Both the position numbers and the translations under genes were made by a program. A stretch of DNA of 64,000 nucleotides from Paenibacillus sedimenti. Lineage in GTDB: Bacteria; Bacillota; Bacilli; Paenibacillales; NBRC-103111. Under the pieces are notes generated by a model, which saw nothing but the letters and a program-made list of their open reading frames with translations, was not told the DNA's origin and did no database searches. The stretch lies in contig NZ_JACVVD010000011.1 in assembly GCF_014534655.1 (NCBI RefSeq), positions 1-64,000 of the forward strand, given 5' to 3'. Positions 52,024 to 59,795 of this stretch are shown piece after piece (position 1 is the first letter of the stretch; the number at the start of each line of letters is the position of its first letter).

Positions 52024-52770
52024 ATGAGTGAAGCCGTACAAACGCTGGAAGGCTGGTATGCGCTCCATGATTTCCGTCTCATCGATTGGAACGCTTGGAA
52101 TGCTGCAACCCCTCAGGAGCGCAAGCATGCAACTGAGGAACTAAATTCGTTCCTAACCCAGTGGCAGCAAATCGAGAACGATAAACTAGGCAGCACTGCC
52201 GTTTACAGCATCGTTGGTCAGAAGGCCGACTTTGTATTCATGCACATGCGTGAAACACTGGAAGAACTGAATGACCTGGAAAATACTTTCAATAAATCAA
52301 GCTTTGCCGCTTTTACAATTCCGGTCTATTCTTACGTATCCATTGTAGAATTGAGCAGTTATCTCGCCAAGCCTGGCATTGACCCGATGGAAGATCCCGA
52401 GCTTGCAGCCCGCTTGAAGCCAATTTTACCAAAAGCGAAGCATATCTGCTTCTATCCGATGAACAAACGCCGCGAAGGTAACGATAACTGGTACATGCTT
52501 CCTGCGGAAGACCGTAAAAACATGATGCGCAGCCACGGCATGATCGGACGTACATACGCTGGTAAAGTGAAACAAATCATCACAGGCTCCGTTGGATTGG
52601 ATGATTGGGAATGGGGCGTTACCTTGTTTGCCGAGGACGCGCTTCAATTTAAGAAACTCGTATATGAAATGCGCTTCGACGAAGTAAGCGCTCGTTTCGG
52701 CGAGTTTGGCGACTTCTACGTCGGGAACTTGCTTACTCCGGATAAATTTGCCAAATTGATTCAAATTTAA
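52024..52770 (+). CDS. hemQ: coproheme decarboxylase
   Basis: The protein has 248 residues from ATG 52024 (TGGAGGATTCTTC precedes it). It belongs to the chlorite-dismutase-like fold. The reactive Tyr144 (CFYPMNKRR), Lys148 and proximal haem ligand His171 (RSHGMIG) fit the HemQ set. HemQ turns iron-coproporphyrin III into haem b with peroxide, the last step of the Gram-positive pathway. Haem made here would serve SdhC and other cytochromes. It is a single gene with its own terminator. Confidence 0.94.
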   Translation: MSEAVQTLEGWYALHDFRLIDWNAWNAATPQERKHATEELNSFLTQWQQIENDKLGSTAVYSIVGQKADFVFMHMRETLEELNDLENTFNKSSFAAFTIPVYSYVSIVELSSYLAKPGIDPMEDPELAARLKPILPKAKHICFYPMNKRREGNDNWYMLPAEDRKNMMRSHGMIGRTYAGKVKQIITGSVGLDDWEWGVTLFAEDALQFKKLVYEMRFDEVSARFGEFGDFYVGNLLTPDKFAKLIQI

Positions 52771-52783
52771 TATATGGACAAGA

Positions 52784-52820
52784 AAGAAGCCTTGCTCAAC
52801 GGAGCAAAGCTTCTTTTTTA
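52784..52820. terminator. terminator of hemQ
   Basis: GAAGCCTTGCTC-AACG-GAGCAAAGCTTC is followed by TTTTTT; AAGAAAG on the other side allows weaker reverse use. Confidence 0.88.
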
Positions 52821-53096
52821 TTCGTCGTCATCATCCCGAAGAGCTGCCGCTAATTCAGCTTCCATCTGTGCCTTACGGGCCAGATACTCTTCCGTATCGC
52901 GATCGCGCTGACGACTCTTTTCTTTGAGCCTTTCAATTGCGGGAAGGATAAGAATATCGATTTCTTTTTGTATAGTCGCTACATGATCGTAACGTTTCTC
53001 ACTTTCCAAGAAGTGGCCTACTTCGATCAGAGCATTGTAACGGTCCAGTTCTTCCCGGGTAAGAAGTCCTCTTACTTGGACACTGCAGTGCCGCAT
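52818..53096 (-). CDS. hypothetical coiled-coil protein
   Basis: The protein has 92 residues. After a short N-terminal part (VQVRGLLTREELDRYNALIEVG), it is highly charged and helical and ends in an Asp-rich tail. No known domain is recognised. GGGGGGATAGCC precedes the ATG. It lies downstream of the NDH-2 gene on the same strand, with only a hairpin lacking a T-run between, so cotranscription is possible. Confidence 0.7.
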   Translation of the reverse strand: MRHCSVQVRGLLTREELDRYNALIEVGHFLESEKRYDHVATIQKEIDILILPAIERLKEKSRQRDRDTEEYLARKAQMEAELAAALRDDDDE

Positions 53097-53133
53097 GGCT
53101 ATCCCCCCGTTTACGAATGACTACTAAGGTGAC

Positions 53134-53164
53134 GATCCCCTCATTATGCAACATGAGGGAATCG
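53134..53164. terminator. hairpin after the NDH-2 gene
   Basis: GATCCCCTCAT and ATGAGGGAATC form a stem. No T-run follows in either direction, so it may be an RNA-stabilising hairpin instead of a terminator. Confidence 0.4.
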
Positions 53165-53167
53165 CAC

Positions 53168-54358
53168 CTAGAAACGTCCTTTGCGAATCACGAGCGGAAT
53201 GCCGCCAATGATATACAAGTATCTCATATCAACCACTTTTTTCATGATGGCCGCAACGTTACCTTTAAGCTTACGGGAGCCGACGATACCGATCGCTTGA
53301 CCTTTACCCAGTGATGCAACTGTTCCTTTATGGGAGAACTTGAAAGTTTTCATTTGGGATCCGCGAATGGACGCGATCAAATTGTGGGCAACAGCTTCCC
53401 CTTGCTGCATCGCGATTTGCGCAGTAGGAGGGTACGGTCTGCCTTCGTCGTTCATCACGATCGAACAATCGCCTACCACATAGATGTTATCGAACTGCGG
53501 AGCACGCAGGTACTCGTCAACTTTGATTCTGCCGCGCATCGTTTCGAAACCGGCTTCGTCGAGCATATGGTTCCCGCGGATACCGCCTGTCCATACCACT
53601 GTAGCGGATTTGATGAATTCGTCGCCAGCGATCAATACACCCTCTGGTGTACATTCTTTAATCGCCGTGCCGATTTTAAAAGTAACGCCTTTATCGGAAA
53701 GAACTTTCATCGCGTACTCTACTAGCTCAGGGTCAAATCCTGGCAGAGCCGTAGGTGCAGCTTCAATATTATAAATTTTCACGAGAGAAGGATCCACGTC
53801 GAACTCTTTGCAAAGCTCTGGAACGCGGTCAGCCAATTCACCGATAAACTCGATACCGGTAAAACCTGCGCCGCCAATGACGAAAGTGAGGTAATCTTTG
53901 CGCTCGGGCTCGCGTTTGTATTTTGCGAATTGATATTCAATATGTTCACGGATAAAACGAACGCTGTTAATGCTGCGTATGTTCATCGCGTATTCTTTCA
54001 ATCCTGGAATTCCGAATGTTTCTGCTTCTCCACCCAGACCGATAACGAGGTAATCATAGGAAAGCGTACCGTCTTCCAAGATGACTTTTTTCTCGTGCGG
54101 GCGAATTTGCGTTACGGTGGATTTCACGAAATCCACTTTGAATTCATCGATCAGTTTCAAAATGTTCACGCGTGCATTCTCAGGATTATCCGTTCCTGCA
54201 GCAGGCATGTGAAGGTGTGTTGTGATGTAATGATAGTCATGTTTATTAACGAGGGTTACATCAGCTTCGTTGTAGTTCAGTTCCTTTTGCAAACGAATTG
54301 CAGCAAGTATTCCGCCATAACCGGCTCCTAAGATCACGATTCTTGGAATTCTACTCAT
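53168..54358 (-). CDS. type II NADH dehydrogenase (YumB-like)
   Basis: The protein has 396 residues. The FAD motif ILGAGYGGILAAIRL starts at residue 9, the NADH motif VIGGAGFTGIEFIGEL near 160, and the C-terminal FAD contact is YVVGDCS...PPTAQIAMQQGE. The short C-terminal segment (MRYLYIIGGIPLVIRKGRF) is amphipathic and likely binds the membrane. NDH-2 passes electrons from NADH to menaquinone without pumping protons. A Rex-type site upstream suggests repression when NADH/NAD+ is low. Confidence 0.93.
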   Translation of the reverse strand: MSRIPRIVILGAGYGGILAAIRLQKELNYNEADVTLVNKHDYHYITTHLHMPAAGTDNPENARVNILKLIDEFKVDFVKSTVTQIRPHEKKVILEDGTLSYDYLVIGLGGEAETFGIPGLKEYAMNIRSINSVRFIREHIEYQFAKYKREPERKDYLTFVIGGAGFTGIEFIGELADRVPELCKEFDVDPSLVKIYNIEAAPTALPGFDPELVEYAMKVLSDKGVTFKIGTAIKECTPEGVLIAGDEFIKSATVVWTGGIRGNHMLDEAGFETMRGRIKVDEYLRAPQFDNIYVVGDCSIVMNDEGRPYPPTAQIAMQQGEAVAHNLIASIRGSQMKTFKFSHKGTVASLGKGQAIGIVGSRKLKGNVAAIMKKVVDMRYLYIIGGIPLVIRKGRF

Positions 54359-54765
54359 GTGTCTCTCACTTCCATATCCGATTTTATAGTCCTATGGTTT
54401 CTCTATCTTGTGAAAAATTACACAAACAGCTTCAAAAGCAGCATACTGCCTCTAGTTTGCACTTCGCGGCAGCGAATTATGATGAAACAGGATGAGATTT
54501 ATCACAACAGCTTAAACCGATTCTCATGATATAATATAATTTTCATTTGTAAATATCAAGTGTTATTTTGGCTTAAAATAAGGCATAAAAGCGGATCTGG
54601 CCTGTCCAGACAAAGTAAGCAGAACTTATCATGTTCATAAGCGATTTAAATAAAGAAATCGCACTTTTCTGTTTCTTTTGGTCAGCAGAGCAGTTTATAA
54701 TGGATTAATGGTTATGCATCAGGGCAAAACTTACATCAAAGGAACGAATCGGAGGAGAAATTCAA
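54359..54765. other. 407-bp gap between divergent ndh-type and yumC-type genes
   Basis: No ORF with a ribosome site is seen. The left end holds the Rex-type site and a TATAAA -10 (minus strand) for the NDH-2 gene; the right end holds TATAAT at 54696-54701 with a poor -35 for the reductase gene, and a small ATCTGG-CCTGT-CCAGA hairpin near 54596-54613. The middle is AT-rich. Confidence 0.6.
54408..54425. promoter_or_regulatory. Rex-type operator
   Basis: TTGTGAAAAATTACACAA matches the Rex consensus TTGTGAANNNNTTCACAA at all but one specified position. It lies 50 bp upstream of the NDH-2 start, at the promoter. Rex represses ndh in B. subtilis. Confidence 0.75.
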
Positions 54766-55767
54766 ATGAGTGAGAGAGAAGTGAATCAAGAAGTAGTAGA
54801 CATTATTGTGATCGGCGGCGGACCTGCGGGGATGTTTGCTTCATTTTATGCGGGGATGCGTCAAGCTTCCGTGAAAATCATTGAAAGCATGCCTCAGCTT
54901 GGCGGCCAGCTTGCAGCTTTATATCCGGAGAAGTACATTTACGACGTTGCCGGCTTCCCTAAAGTAACAGCGCAAGATCTTGTTAATAATTTGTTGGCAC
55001 AAATGAAGCATTTCCCTATTGATGTTTGTCTGGAAGAGAAAGTGCACCAAGTGAACAAAAAGGAAGAGCGTTTATTTGAAATTACGACGGACAAAGGCGT
55101 ACATTACAGCCGTGCGGTTATTATTACAGGTGGCGTTGGCGCATTCGAACCGCGTCGTCTTGAACTGCCGGAAGCTGCTCAATATGAGAAAAAGAACCTT
55201 CATTATTTCGTTAGCGATTTGAATGCTTTTGCCGGTCAAAAAGTGCTCATCAGCGGCGGCGGCGATTCCGCGGTAGACTGGGCCTTAATGCTGGAGCCGA
55301 TCGCCGAGAAAGTTACCCTCATTCACCGTCGCGATAAATTCCGCGCTCATGAGCACAGCGTAGAAAACTTGATGAATTCCAAAGTCAATGTTGTTACCCC
55401 AACGGAAATTACAAAACTTCACGGCAATGACCGAATTGAGCAAGTCACATTGAAAGATATTAAATCGGGCGAAGAAACGGTACACGACGTTGATGCCGTC
55501 ATCGTAAACTTTGGTTTCGTCTCTTCCCTGGGCCCAATTGCAGAATGGGGATTGAATATCGAGAGCGGGTCTATCGTTGTAGACTCCAGGATGGAAACGA
55601 ATATTCCGGGCATTTTCGCAGCCGGTGATATTACAACTTATCCTGGCAAATTGAAACTGATTGCCGTCGGATTCGGTGAAGCTCCAACTGCGATTAACAA
55701 TGCTAAAGTCTACATTGATCCGTCCGCGAAGCTTTCTCCGGGACACAGCAGTAACTTAAAATTTTAA
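54766..55767 (+). CDS. yumC: ferredoxin/flavodoxin-NADP+ reductase, YumC type
   Basis: The protein has 333 residues. It has the thioredoxin-reductase-like fold without the redox Cys pair: FAD motif [21 protein letters not shown] motif [15 protein letters not shown], and C-terminal FAIGD-like [29 protein letters not shown]. This matches B. subtilis YumC, which moves electrons between NADPH and ferredoxin or flavodoxin. CGGAGGAG precedes the ATG. It is followed by a hairpin and a zinc-ribbon ORF. Confidence 0.93.
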   Translation: MSEREVNQEVVDIIVIGGGPAGMFASFYAGMRQASVKIIESMPQLGGQLAALYPEKYIYDVAGFPKVTAQDLVNNLLAQMKHFPIDVCLEEKVHQVNKKEERLFEITTDKGVHYSRAVIITGGVGAFEPRRLELPEAAQYEKKNLHYFVSDLNAFAGQKVLISGGGDSAVDWALMLEPIAEKVTLIHRRDKFRAHEHSVENLMNSKVNVVTPTEITKLHGNDRIEQVTLKDIKSGEETVHDVDAVIVNFGFVSSLGPIAEWGLNIESGSIVVDSRMETNIPGIFAAGDITTYPGKLKLIAVGFGEAPTAINNAKVYIDPSAKLSPGHSSNLKF

Positions 55768-55783
55768 TTTGAATAAATAAAAT

Positions 55784-55825
55784 GGGGTATTCTATGCCTA
55801 ATCTTATGATTAGGAGGAATACCCC
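55784..55825 (+). promoter_or_regulatory. hairpin that buries a ribosome site
   Basis: Outer stem GGGGTATTC (55784-55792) with GAATACCCC (55817-55825) and inner stem CCTAATC (55797-55803) with GATTAGG (55808-55814). The AGGAGG at 55812-55817 is fully inside the paired region, nine bases before the TTG start of the next ORF. It could also act as the yumC terminator, but only TTT follows. Confidence 0.65.
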
Positions 55826-55826
55826 T

Positions 55827-56063
55827 TTGTCTTATATATGTCCGGTTTGCAATGGCATGCAAGCGCTCGAAGCCGAGTGTCCGGTTTGCACGCACCAAGC
55901 GTATGATTGCGGTAGATTCGACGATTATCTCGGGCCTTATTCTCCGTATCGTGAAATCGATGATATAGCCATGTCCAATGGATTTCAGGATGTACGCAAA
56001 CACTTGTGCATACATCTCTGTACATGCCCCGACTGCCATCACAATTTTACCGTTCAAATATGA
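55827..56063 (+). CDS. small zinc-ribbon protein
   Basis: The protein has 78 residues from TTG 55827; an in-frame ATG at 55782 has no ribosome site and lies in the hairpin. Two CPVC knuckles (YICPVCNGM and ECPVCTHQ) form a probable zinc ribbon, and a third Cys/His cluster ends the protein (CTCPDCHHNF). The middle is acidic and aromatic (YDCGRFDDYLGPYSPYRE). I do not recognise a named family. It lies after yumC and its translation may be controlled by the hairpin at its start. Confidence 0.75.
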   Translation: MSYICPVCNGMQALEAECPVCTHQAYDCGRFDDYLGPYSPYREIDDIAMSNGFQDVRKHLCIHLCTCPDCHHNFTVQI

Positions 56064-56100
56064 GATAAAACCATAGCATGCGAATAAAGCGAAGCTGACA

Positions 56101-56256
56101 TTAGTTAAGTGGAGCCTCATCCTTTACGTACACGCTTAATTTTAAATTACGCCTCTTTATTTCTGCGAGCAACAGGTCGACGAAATCGGACTCTAACTTT
56201 AAATCCAGAGCTTTGTAATAAGAGTCGATCAATGTTTCATCACTAATTAGTCTCAC
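56101..56256 (-). CDS. sda: sporulation histidine-kinase inhibitor Sda
   Basis: The protein has 51 residues from GTG 56256, placed by AAAGGTGA. The sequence RLISDETLIDSYYKALDLKL continues as ESDFVDLLLAEIKRRNL and matches the helical hairpin of Sda, which binds the dimerisation helices of KinA/KinB and blocks autophosphorylation when replication is disturbed. The C-terminal end (KLSVYVKDEAPLN) is longer than a typical 46-residue Sda. DnaA boxes crowd the upstream region. The histidine kinase at 16569 is a possible target. Confidence 0.88.
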   Translation of the reverse strand: MRLISDETLIDSYYKALDLKLESDFVDLLLAEIKRRNLKLSVYVKDEAPLN

Positions 56257-56324
56257 CTGAATCACCTTTATCCTAGAATTTGTAATTATATTATCATGCA
56301 CAAAAAAATAGAACAACCGTTCTG

Positions 56325-56423
56325 TTATCCACAGATAATTGTGCATATCCTGTGGGTAATGTGTTGATATGTACCACGAACAGCTTATTCATCTAGGGGA
56401 TAATGTGCATAAAGTTATGCACA
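56325..56423. promoter_or_regulatory. DnaA-box cluster upstream of sda
   Basis: Matches to TTATNCACA: TTATCCACA (56325-56333), TGTGCATAA (56404-56412) and TTATGCACA (56415-56423) are exact, the last two forming an inverted pair 2 bp apart. TGTGCATAT (56340-56348) and TGTGGGTAA (56351-56359) each have one mismatch; another near-match lies at 56294-56302. In B. subtilis DnaA binds such boxes at sda. The rest of the 56257-56602 gap is AT-rich promoter sequence. Confidence 0.8.
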
Positions 56424-56602
56424 TCCTTGAATTTCCAAATACCGATAGAAAAAAATGATCAGTTTATATGAAAATATTAACTCTCTGTTAACATTACCTT
56501 GAGCATGTTCACAAAATTGAAAAACAAAATTAATCGTCATTTAATATTCATAGCTTACAATGATCGTATAAAGTTCAAATCAACTTATGAGGAGCAAAAA
56601 AA

Positions 56603-56764
56603 ATGATCGTCTATGATATTGTCGTTAATGGGGAAATCAAGGAAACAATCAAGCCTCGCAAAAATCGCTTGAAAGAGATTTATGCTTATATGCAAGAGCA
56701 GACCAAACTAATGAAAGCCAAGTATGGTGAGAATGTCAAAATTAAAGGCCGCATGGTGTACTAA
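56603..56764 (+). CDS. small basic hypothetical protein
   Basis: The gene encodes 53 residues, beginning MIVYDIVVNGEIKETIKPRK and rich in Lys and Glu, with a predicted beta hairpin then helix. ATGAGGAGC precedes the ATG with good spacing. A terminator stem overlaps its last codons. It is divergent from sda and shares the DnaA-box region, so replication-linked control is possible. No family is recognised. Confidence 0.7.
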   Translation: MIVYDIVVNGEIKETIKPRKNRLKEIYAYMQEQTKLMKAKYGENVKIKGRMVY

Positions 56765-56801
56765 GGAATTTGTTTCCCCAACACCGCGGCCTTTTTTCTT
56801 A
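56745..56801. terminator. bidirectional terminator
   Basis: AAAGGCCGC-A-TGGTGT pairs with AACACCG-CGGCC-TTTTTT. It overlaps the end of the 53-aa ORF and precedes the stop of the convergent glucosaminidase gene. Confidence 0.8.
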
Positions 56802-57479
56802 TTAGATAATTCCTTTTCGATGAAGTACCGTAAGCAATCTGTAGAAATCGTAGCTCCCGCCATTCGGTGTATCGATCAAACCGGAAGCGACTGCTGCATC
56901 CACAGCTGCCTTAGCCCATCCCGGCACAGCATCGAATGATAGCTGCTTTTCTAACGCATTAACCTGATTTTGTAAACCCTCGATTTGCTTCCGCAACTCC
57001 TCAAGCATACGTGCTACCTCCTGATCGTATTGCTTTAATTGATAAGTTTGAATCAATGTGTTCAGCTTACTCGTATATGCTGGGTCTGTAGCGTAACCGC
57101 TATTCTGCAGCGCTCTTGTCTGTTCTTCGGAAGATTTGGCTTGCCTCACACTCGTGTATCGCGAAAATTGAAAAAGTAAATCTTGATCACGGAAGCTGTC
57201 TTCGATGTTCCGATAAGCTCGAAAATCGCCCGGTACGTTATCATAGCGAGTCCCATTTACAACTTCCCATGTTTTCGCCGATACTCGGTCTCCATGCCAG
57301 TAAGGTGTGGTCTGCCCATTCCCTACCTTGTATCCAACCAAATTGTTCCACGCGTTAACTTTTCCGCCGGTCTCCAAGATGGCCTGAGCAATCCGAACCG
57401 ACGGGTAAATGGATGAACCCTCGAGACGCAGCTTAACGGCAATCGGAGCCAACAATTGAATAAACTCTTGTCTTGTCAA
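56802..57479 (-). CDS. glucosaminidase-domain protein
   Basis: The protein has 225 residues from TTG 57479 (AAGGAGGGAGG precedes it). The lytic domain (about 3-150) resembles the FlgJ/LytG-type beta-N-acetylglucosaminidase: Glu36 in QAILETG is the likely catalytic acid, followed by NNLVGYK and YRNIEDSFRDQDLL. A coiled-coil linker (152-180) leads to a small C-terminal helical module (VPGWAKAAVDAAVASGLI). No signal peptide is seen, which is odd for a peptidoglycan hydrolase and is more like a phage or spore-associated enzyme. No phage genes are near. Confidence 0.82.
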   Translation of the reverse strand: MTRQEFIQLLAPIAVKLRLEGSSIYPSVRIAQAILETGGKVNAWNNLVGYKVGNGQTTPYWHGDRVSAKTWEVVNGTRYDNVPGDFRAYRNIEDSFRDQDLLFQFSRYTSVRQAKSSEEQTRALQNSGYATDPAYTSKLNTLIQTYQLKQYDQEVARMLEELRKQIEGLQNQVNALEKQLSFDAVPGWAKAAVDAAVASGLIDTPNGGSYDFYRLLTVLHRKGII

Positions 57480-57625
57480 AGACCTCCCTCCTTTCTTTTC
57501 TCTGAATACTTATACCGTAACTGTTGTTATTGCATGGTTACCCTTCTTATATAATACTATGTTCATTGATAATAGATTGACCAATATAAGAATCTAGATA
57601 GGATAAATTTCTTGCTAAGAGATGC

Positions 57626-57655
57626 AAAAAAACCTTCCAAGGCTACTTGGAAGGT
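57626..57655 (-). terminator. terminator of erpA
   Basis: On the minus strand CCTTCCAAG-TAGC-CTTGGAAGG is followed by TTTTTTT. Confidence 0.9.
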
Positions 57656-57686
57656 TGAGAAATCAAAGTCTGGATGTTATCGCTTC

Positions 57687-58046
57687 TTAATCCTCACAAG
57701 GTTGAGCTAAACCTTCTTCTTCCTTGTGTTTGAACGACTGACCGCATCCGCAGGATGCTACGGCGTTCGGATTATTAATGGAGAAGCCTCCGCCCATGCC
57801 AGCATCCGAGTAGTCAATCTCAACGCCATATAAGTATTTGGAGCTGTCTTCGTCCACTACGACCTTCAGGCCGTGAATTGTCATTACTTTATCGTCATCC
57901 TTCTGATCGTCGTCGAAACCCATGCCATAGGAAAAGCCGCTGCAGCCTCCGGCCTTCACGCCAAGACGCAAGAACAGGTTCGGTGATTCTTCAGAAGCGA
58001 GTAGCTCCTTGATTTTGTCGCAAGCTGATTCACTAATGGTAATCAT
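57687..58046 (-). CDS. erpA: A-type iron-sulfur cluster carrier (ErpA/YutM-like)
   Basis: The protein has 119 residues. The three conserved cysteines are Cys35 (GGCSGF), Cys99 and Cys101 (SCGCGQSF). A-type proteins receive Fe-S clusters from scaffolds and pass them to apo-enzymes. The C-terminal tail ends with an additional Cys (AQPCED). ATAGGAGGG precedes the ATG. Nfu at 61.2 kb and YuzB at 60.9 kb are likely functional neighbours; sdhB and MqnE are possible clients. Confidence 0.92.
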   Translation of the reverse strand: MITISESACDKIKELLASEESPNLFLRLGVKAGGCSGFSYGMGFDDDQKDDDKVMTIHGLKVVVDEDSSKYLYGVEIDYSDAGMGGGFSINNPNAVASCGCGQSFKHKEEEGLAQPCED

Positions 58047-58147
58047 AAGGAAATCCCTCCTATTGTAAGCCCAAGCGATACGATACGCTTACTAATTAGT
58101 ATACTCTTATTCATCGTATTGCTCAAGGGCAGTGCAACTACTCGAAA

Positions 58148-58324
58148 TTACCCGCGCCTTATTGCATAGTACTGCAAGAGCAGCTCGTCCAATTGTTGGC
58201 TGCATTGCTGCACTTCAGGATGAAGAAAGCCATATTCATTACTCAATATAACCATTTGGCCCCGAAGCTGCTCGATCTCTATATTCAATCGTTCCTGAGG
58301 TTCGGTCACGAAAATCGATTGCAC
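58148..58324 (-). CDS. Spo0E-like sporulation regulatory phosphatase
   Basis: The protein has 58 residues from GTG 58324, placed by AAAAAGGTGA. It is two helices with the family signature SQQLDELLLQYY (consensus SQELD). Spo0E-type proteins dephosphorylate Spo0A-P and hold back sporulation. It is very close in map position to sda, another negative regulator of the same pathway. Confidence 0.85.
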   Translation of the reverse strand: MQSIFVTEPQERLNIEIEQLRGQMVILSNEYGFLHPEVQQCSQQLDELLLQYYAIRRG

Positions 58325-58645
58325 GATATAATCACCTTTTTGCACACGTTATCACATTGGATTAGTATACAGGAATTTGGGAATATTGGGAATATGTTTT
58401 AATAGATTCTATGAATGATTTACGGATTTGTGTCGATTGTCGGATTATCGCCACGTATATATTGCCCGTCCCAACTCGTAGGTTTATAATAGGATGGATT
58501 GCTTGCGCGTTATTTATTAAATGAGCGCATTCGCTTCTTTCGATGCCGGATGCGTCCATTTTGTATGTACTCATTTATTATGATTCAACATATGCGGATG
58601 CTTACGCAGTTAGTTTTGCCGCAAAACTCTAAGGAGGTAGAAAAC
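58325..58645. other. 321-bp gap with the mqnE promoter and leader
   Basis: A plus-strand promoter TTGCCC (58462-58467), 17-bp spacer, TATAAT (58485-58490) gives a leader of about 150 nt. The leader ends in AGTTTTG-CCG-CAAAACT (58612-58628), directly before AAGGAGG. No known riboswitch class is recognised. The left part holds the Spo0E-like gene promoter region. Confidence 0.6.
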
Positions 58646-59746
58646 ATGAGCGTTGTGATCACGAATCCGGACAAACGGATGGCTGAAATCGCCGAAAAGG
58701 TTGATCATGGCCAGCGGTTATCATTGGAAGACGGTCTATTTTTGTATCAATCGGACGATTTGTTAACCATTGGTCAATTAGCGAACAAAGTAAATACGCG
58801 GATGAACGGAAACAAGGTTTATTTTGTGCAAAATATGAGCTTGTATTTCACCAACGTATGCGAAGAGCGCTGCGCGTTCTGCCATTTCCGCCGCGATGAG
58901 GGGGAGGAAGGCGCTTATACGCTCACTCCGGGTCAGATGCTGGAATATGTGGCTGAGAACTATTACCCTGAGATTCGGGAATTCCATATCAGTCAGGGAC
59001 ATAATCCGCATTTACCGTTCGAATATTACGTCGATTGCATCCGCCAGCTGAAGCAAGCTTATCCGGATGTCACCATTAAAGCTCATACGGCGGCTGAGAT
59101 TGAATTTTTCTCGCGCATTAGCGGACTTAGCTTCCGGGATGTGCTGAAGACCCTCATGGACGCCGGTTTATCGACACTCCCAGGCGGTGGCGCAGAGATT
59201 CTTACGGAGCGCTATCGCAATAAAATGAAAGTGGAAAAAGCATCGTCCGAGGAATGGCTCGACGTACACCGGAACGCACATCAGCTCGGTATGAAAACAC
59301 ATGCGACCATGCTGTACGGTTCGATTGAGACGATGGAGGAACGGATTCGTCACATGATGCTGCTTCGCGAGCTGCAGGACGAGACAGACGGGTTCCTAGT
59401 TTTCATTCCGAATTCGATTCAGCCGGCAAGCAAAAACGCCGGTCTCAAAAAGCGGGTTCCTGCGTTCGACGAATTGAAAACCATCGCGATCAGCCGGTTG
59501 ATGCTGGATAACTTCCCGCATATTAAAGCATATTTTATCAATATCGGTACGAAGCTGACCCAGTTGTCATTCACTTTCGGCGCATCAGACGCTCACGGAA
59601 CGATTGTGAAAGAACGCATTTCGCATGCAGCAGGAGCTTTGTCTCCGGAAGGACTGACTCGTGACGAACTTGTTTGGCTGATCAAAGGCGCAGGCCGTGT
59701 CCCTGTTGAACGCGATACCTTTTATAATGAAATCAAGGTTTATTAG
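58646..59746 (+). CDS. mqnE: aminofutalosine synthase (radical SAM)
   Basis: The protein has 366 residues from ATG 58646 (AAGGAGG precedes it); an upstream in-frame extension is unsupported. The radical-SAM cysteines are Cys72, Cys76 and Cys79 (CEERCAFC). Flanking segments (NKVYFVQNMSLYFTN, HISQGHNPHLPFEYY, LPGGGAEIL, HATMLYGSIET) fit MqnE of the futalosine menaquinone route, though MqnC-type cyclases are relatives. It joins 3-carboxyvinyloxybenzoate to SAM-derived adenosine. No other mqn gene is in the window. Confidence 0.85.
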   Translation: MSVVITNPDKRMAEIAEKVDHGQRLSLEDGLFLYQSDDLLTIGQLANKVNTRMNGNKVYFVQNMSLYFTNVCEERCAFCHFRRDEGEEGAYTLTPGQMLEYVAENYYPEIREFHISQGHNPHLPFEYYVDCIRQLKQAYPDVTIKAHTAAEIEFFSRISGLSFRDVLKTLMDAGLSTLPGGGAEILTERYRNKMKVEKASSEEWLDVHRNAHQLGMKTHATMLYGSIETMEERIRHMMLLRELQDETDGFLVFIPNSIQPASKNAGLKKRVPAFDELKTIAISRLMLDNFPHIKAYFINIGTKLTQLSFTFGASDAHGTIVKERISHAAGALSPEGLTRDELVWLIKGAGRVPVERDTFYNEIKVY

Positions 59747-59795
59747 TCATACTAACACATAGAGATGAAGAAGATCAGAAGGGATTTTGGGCGTA

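Noticed and set aside
56281-56602. Chromosomal origin (oriC)
   Set aside because: DnaA boxes cluster here but dnaA, dnaN and a typical unwinding element are absent; the boxes fit sda regulation.
56802-57479. Prophage lysis module
   Set aside because: The glucosaminidase lacks a signal peptide like some phage enzymes, but no holin or structural phage genes are near.
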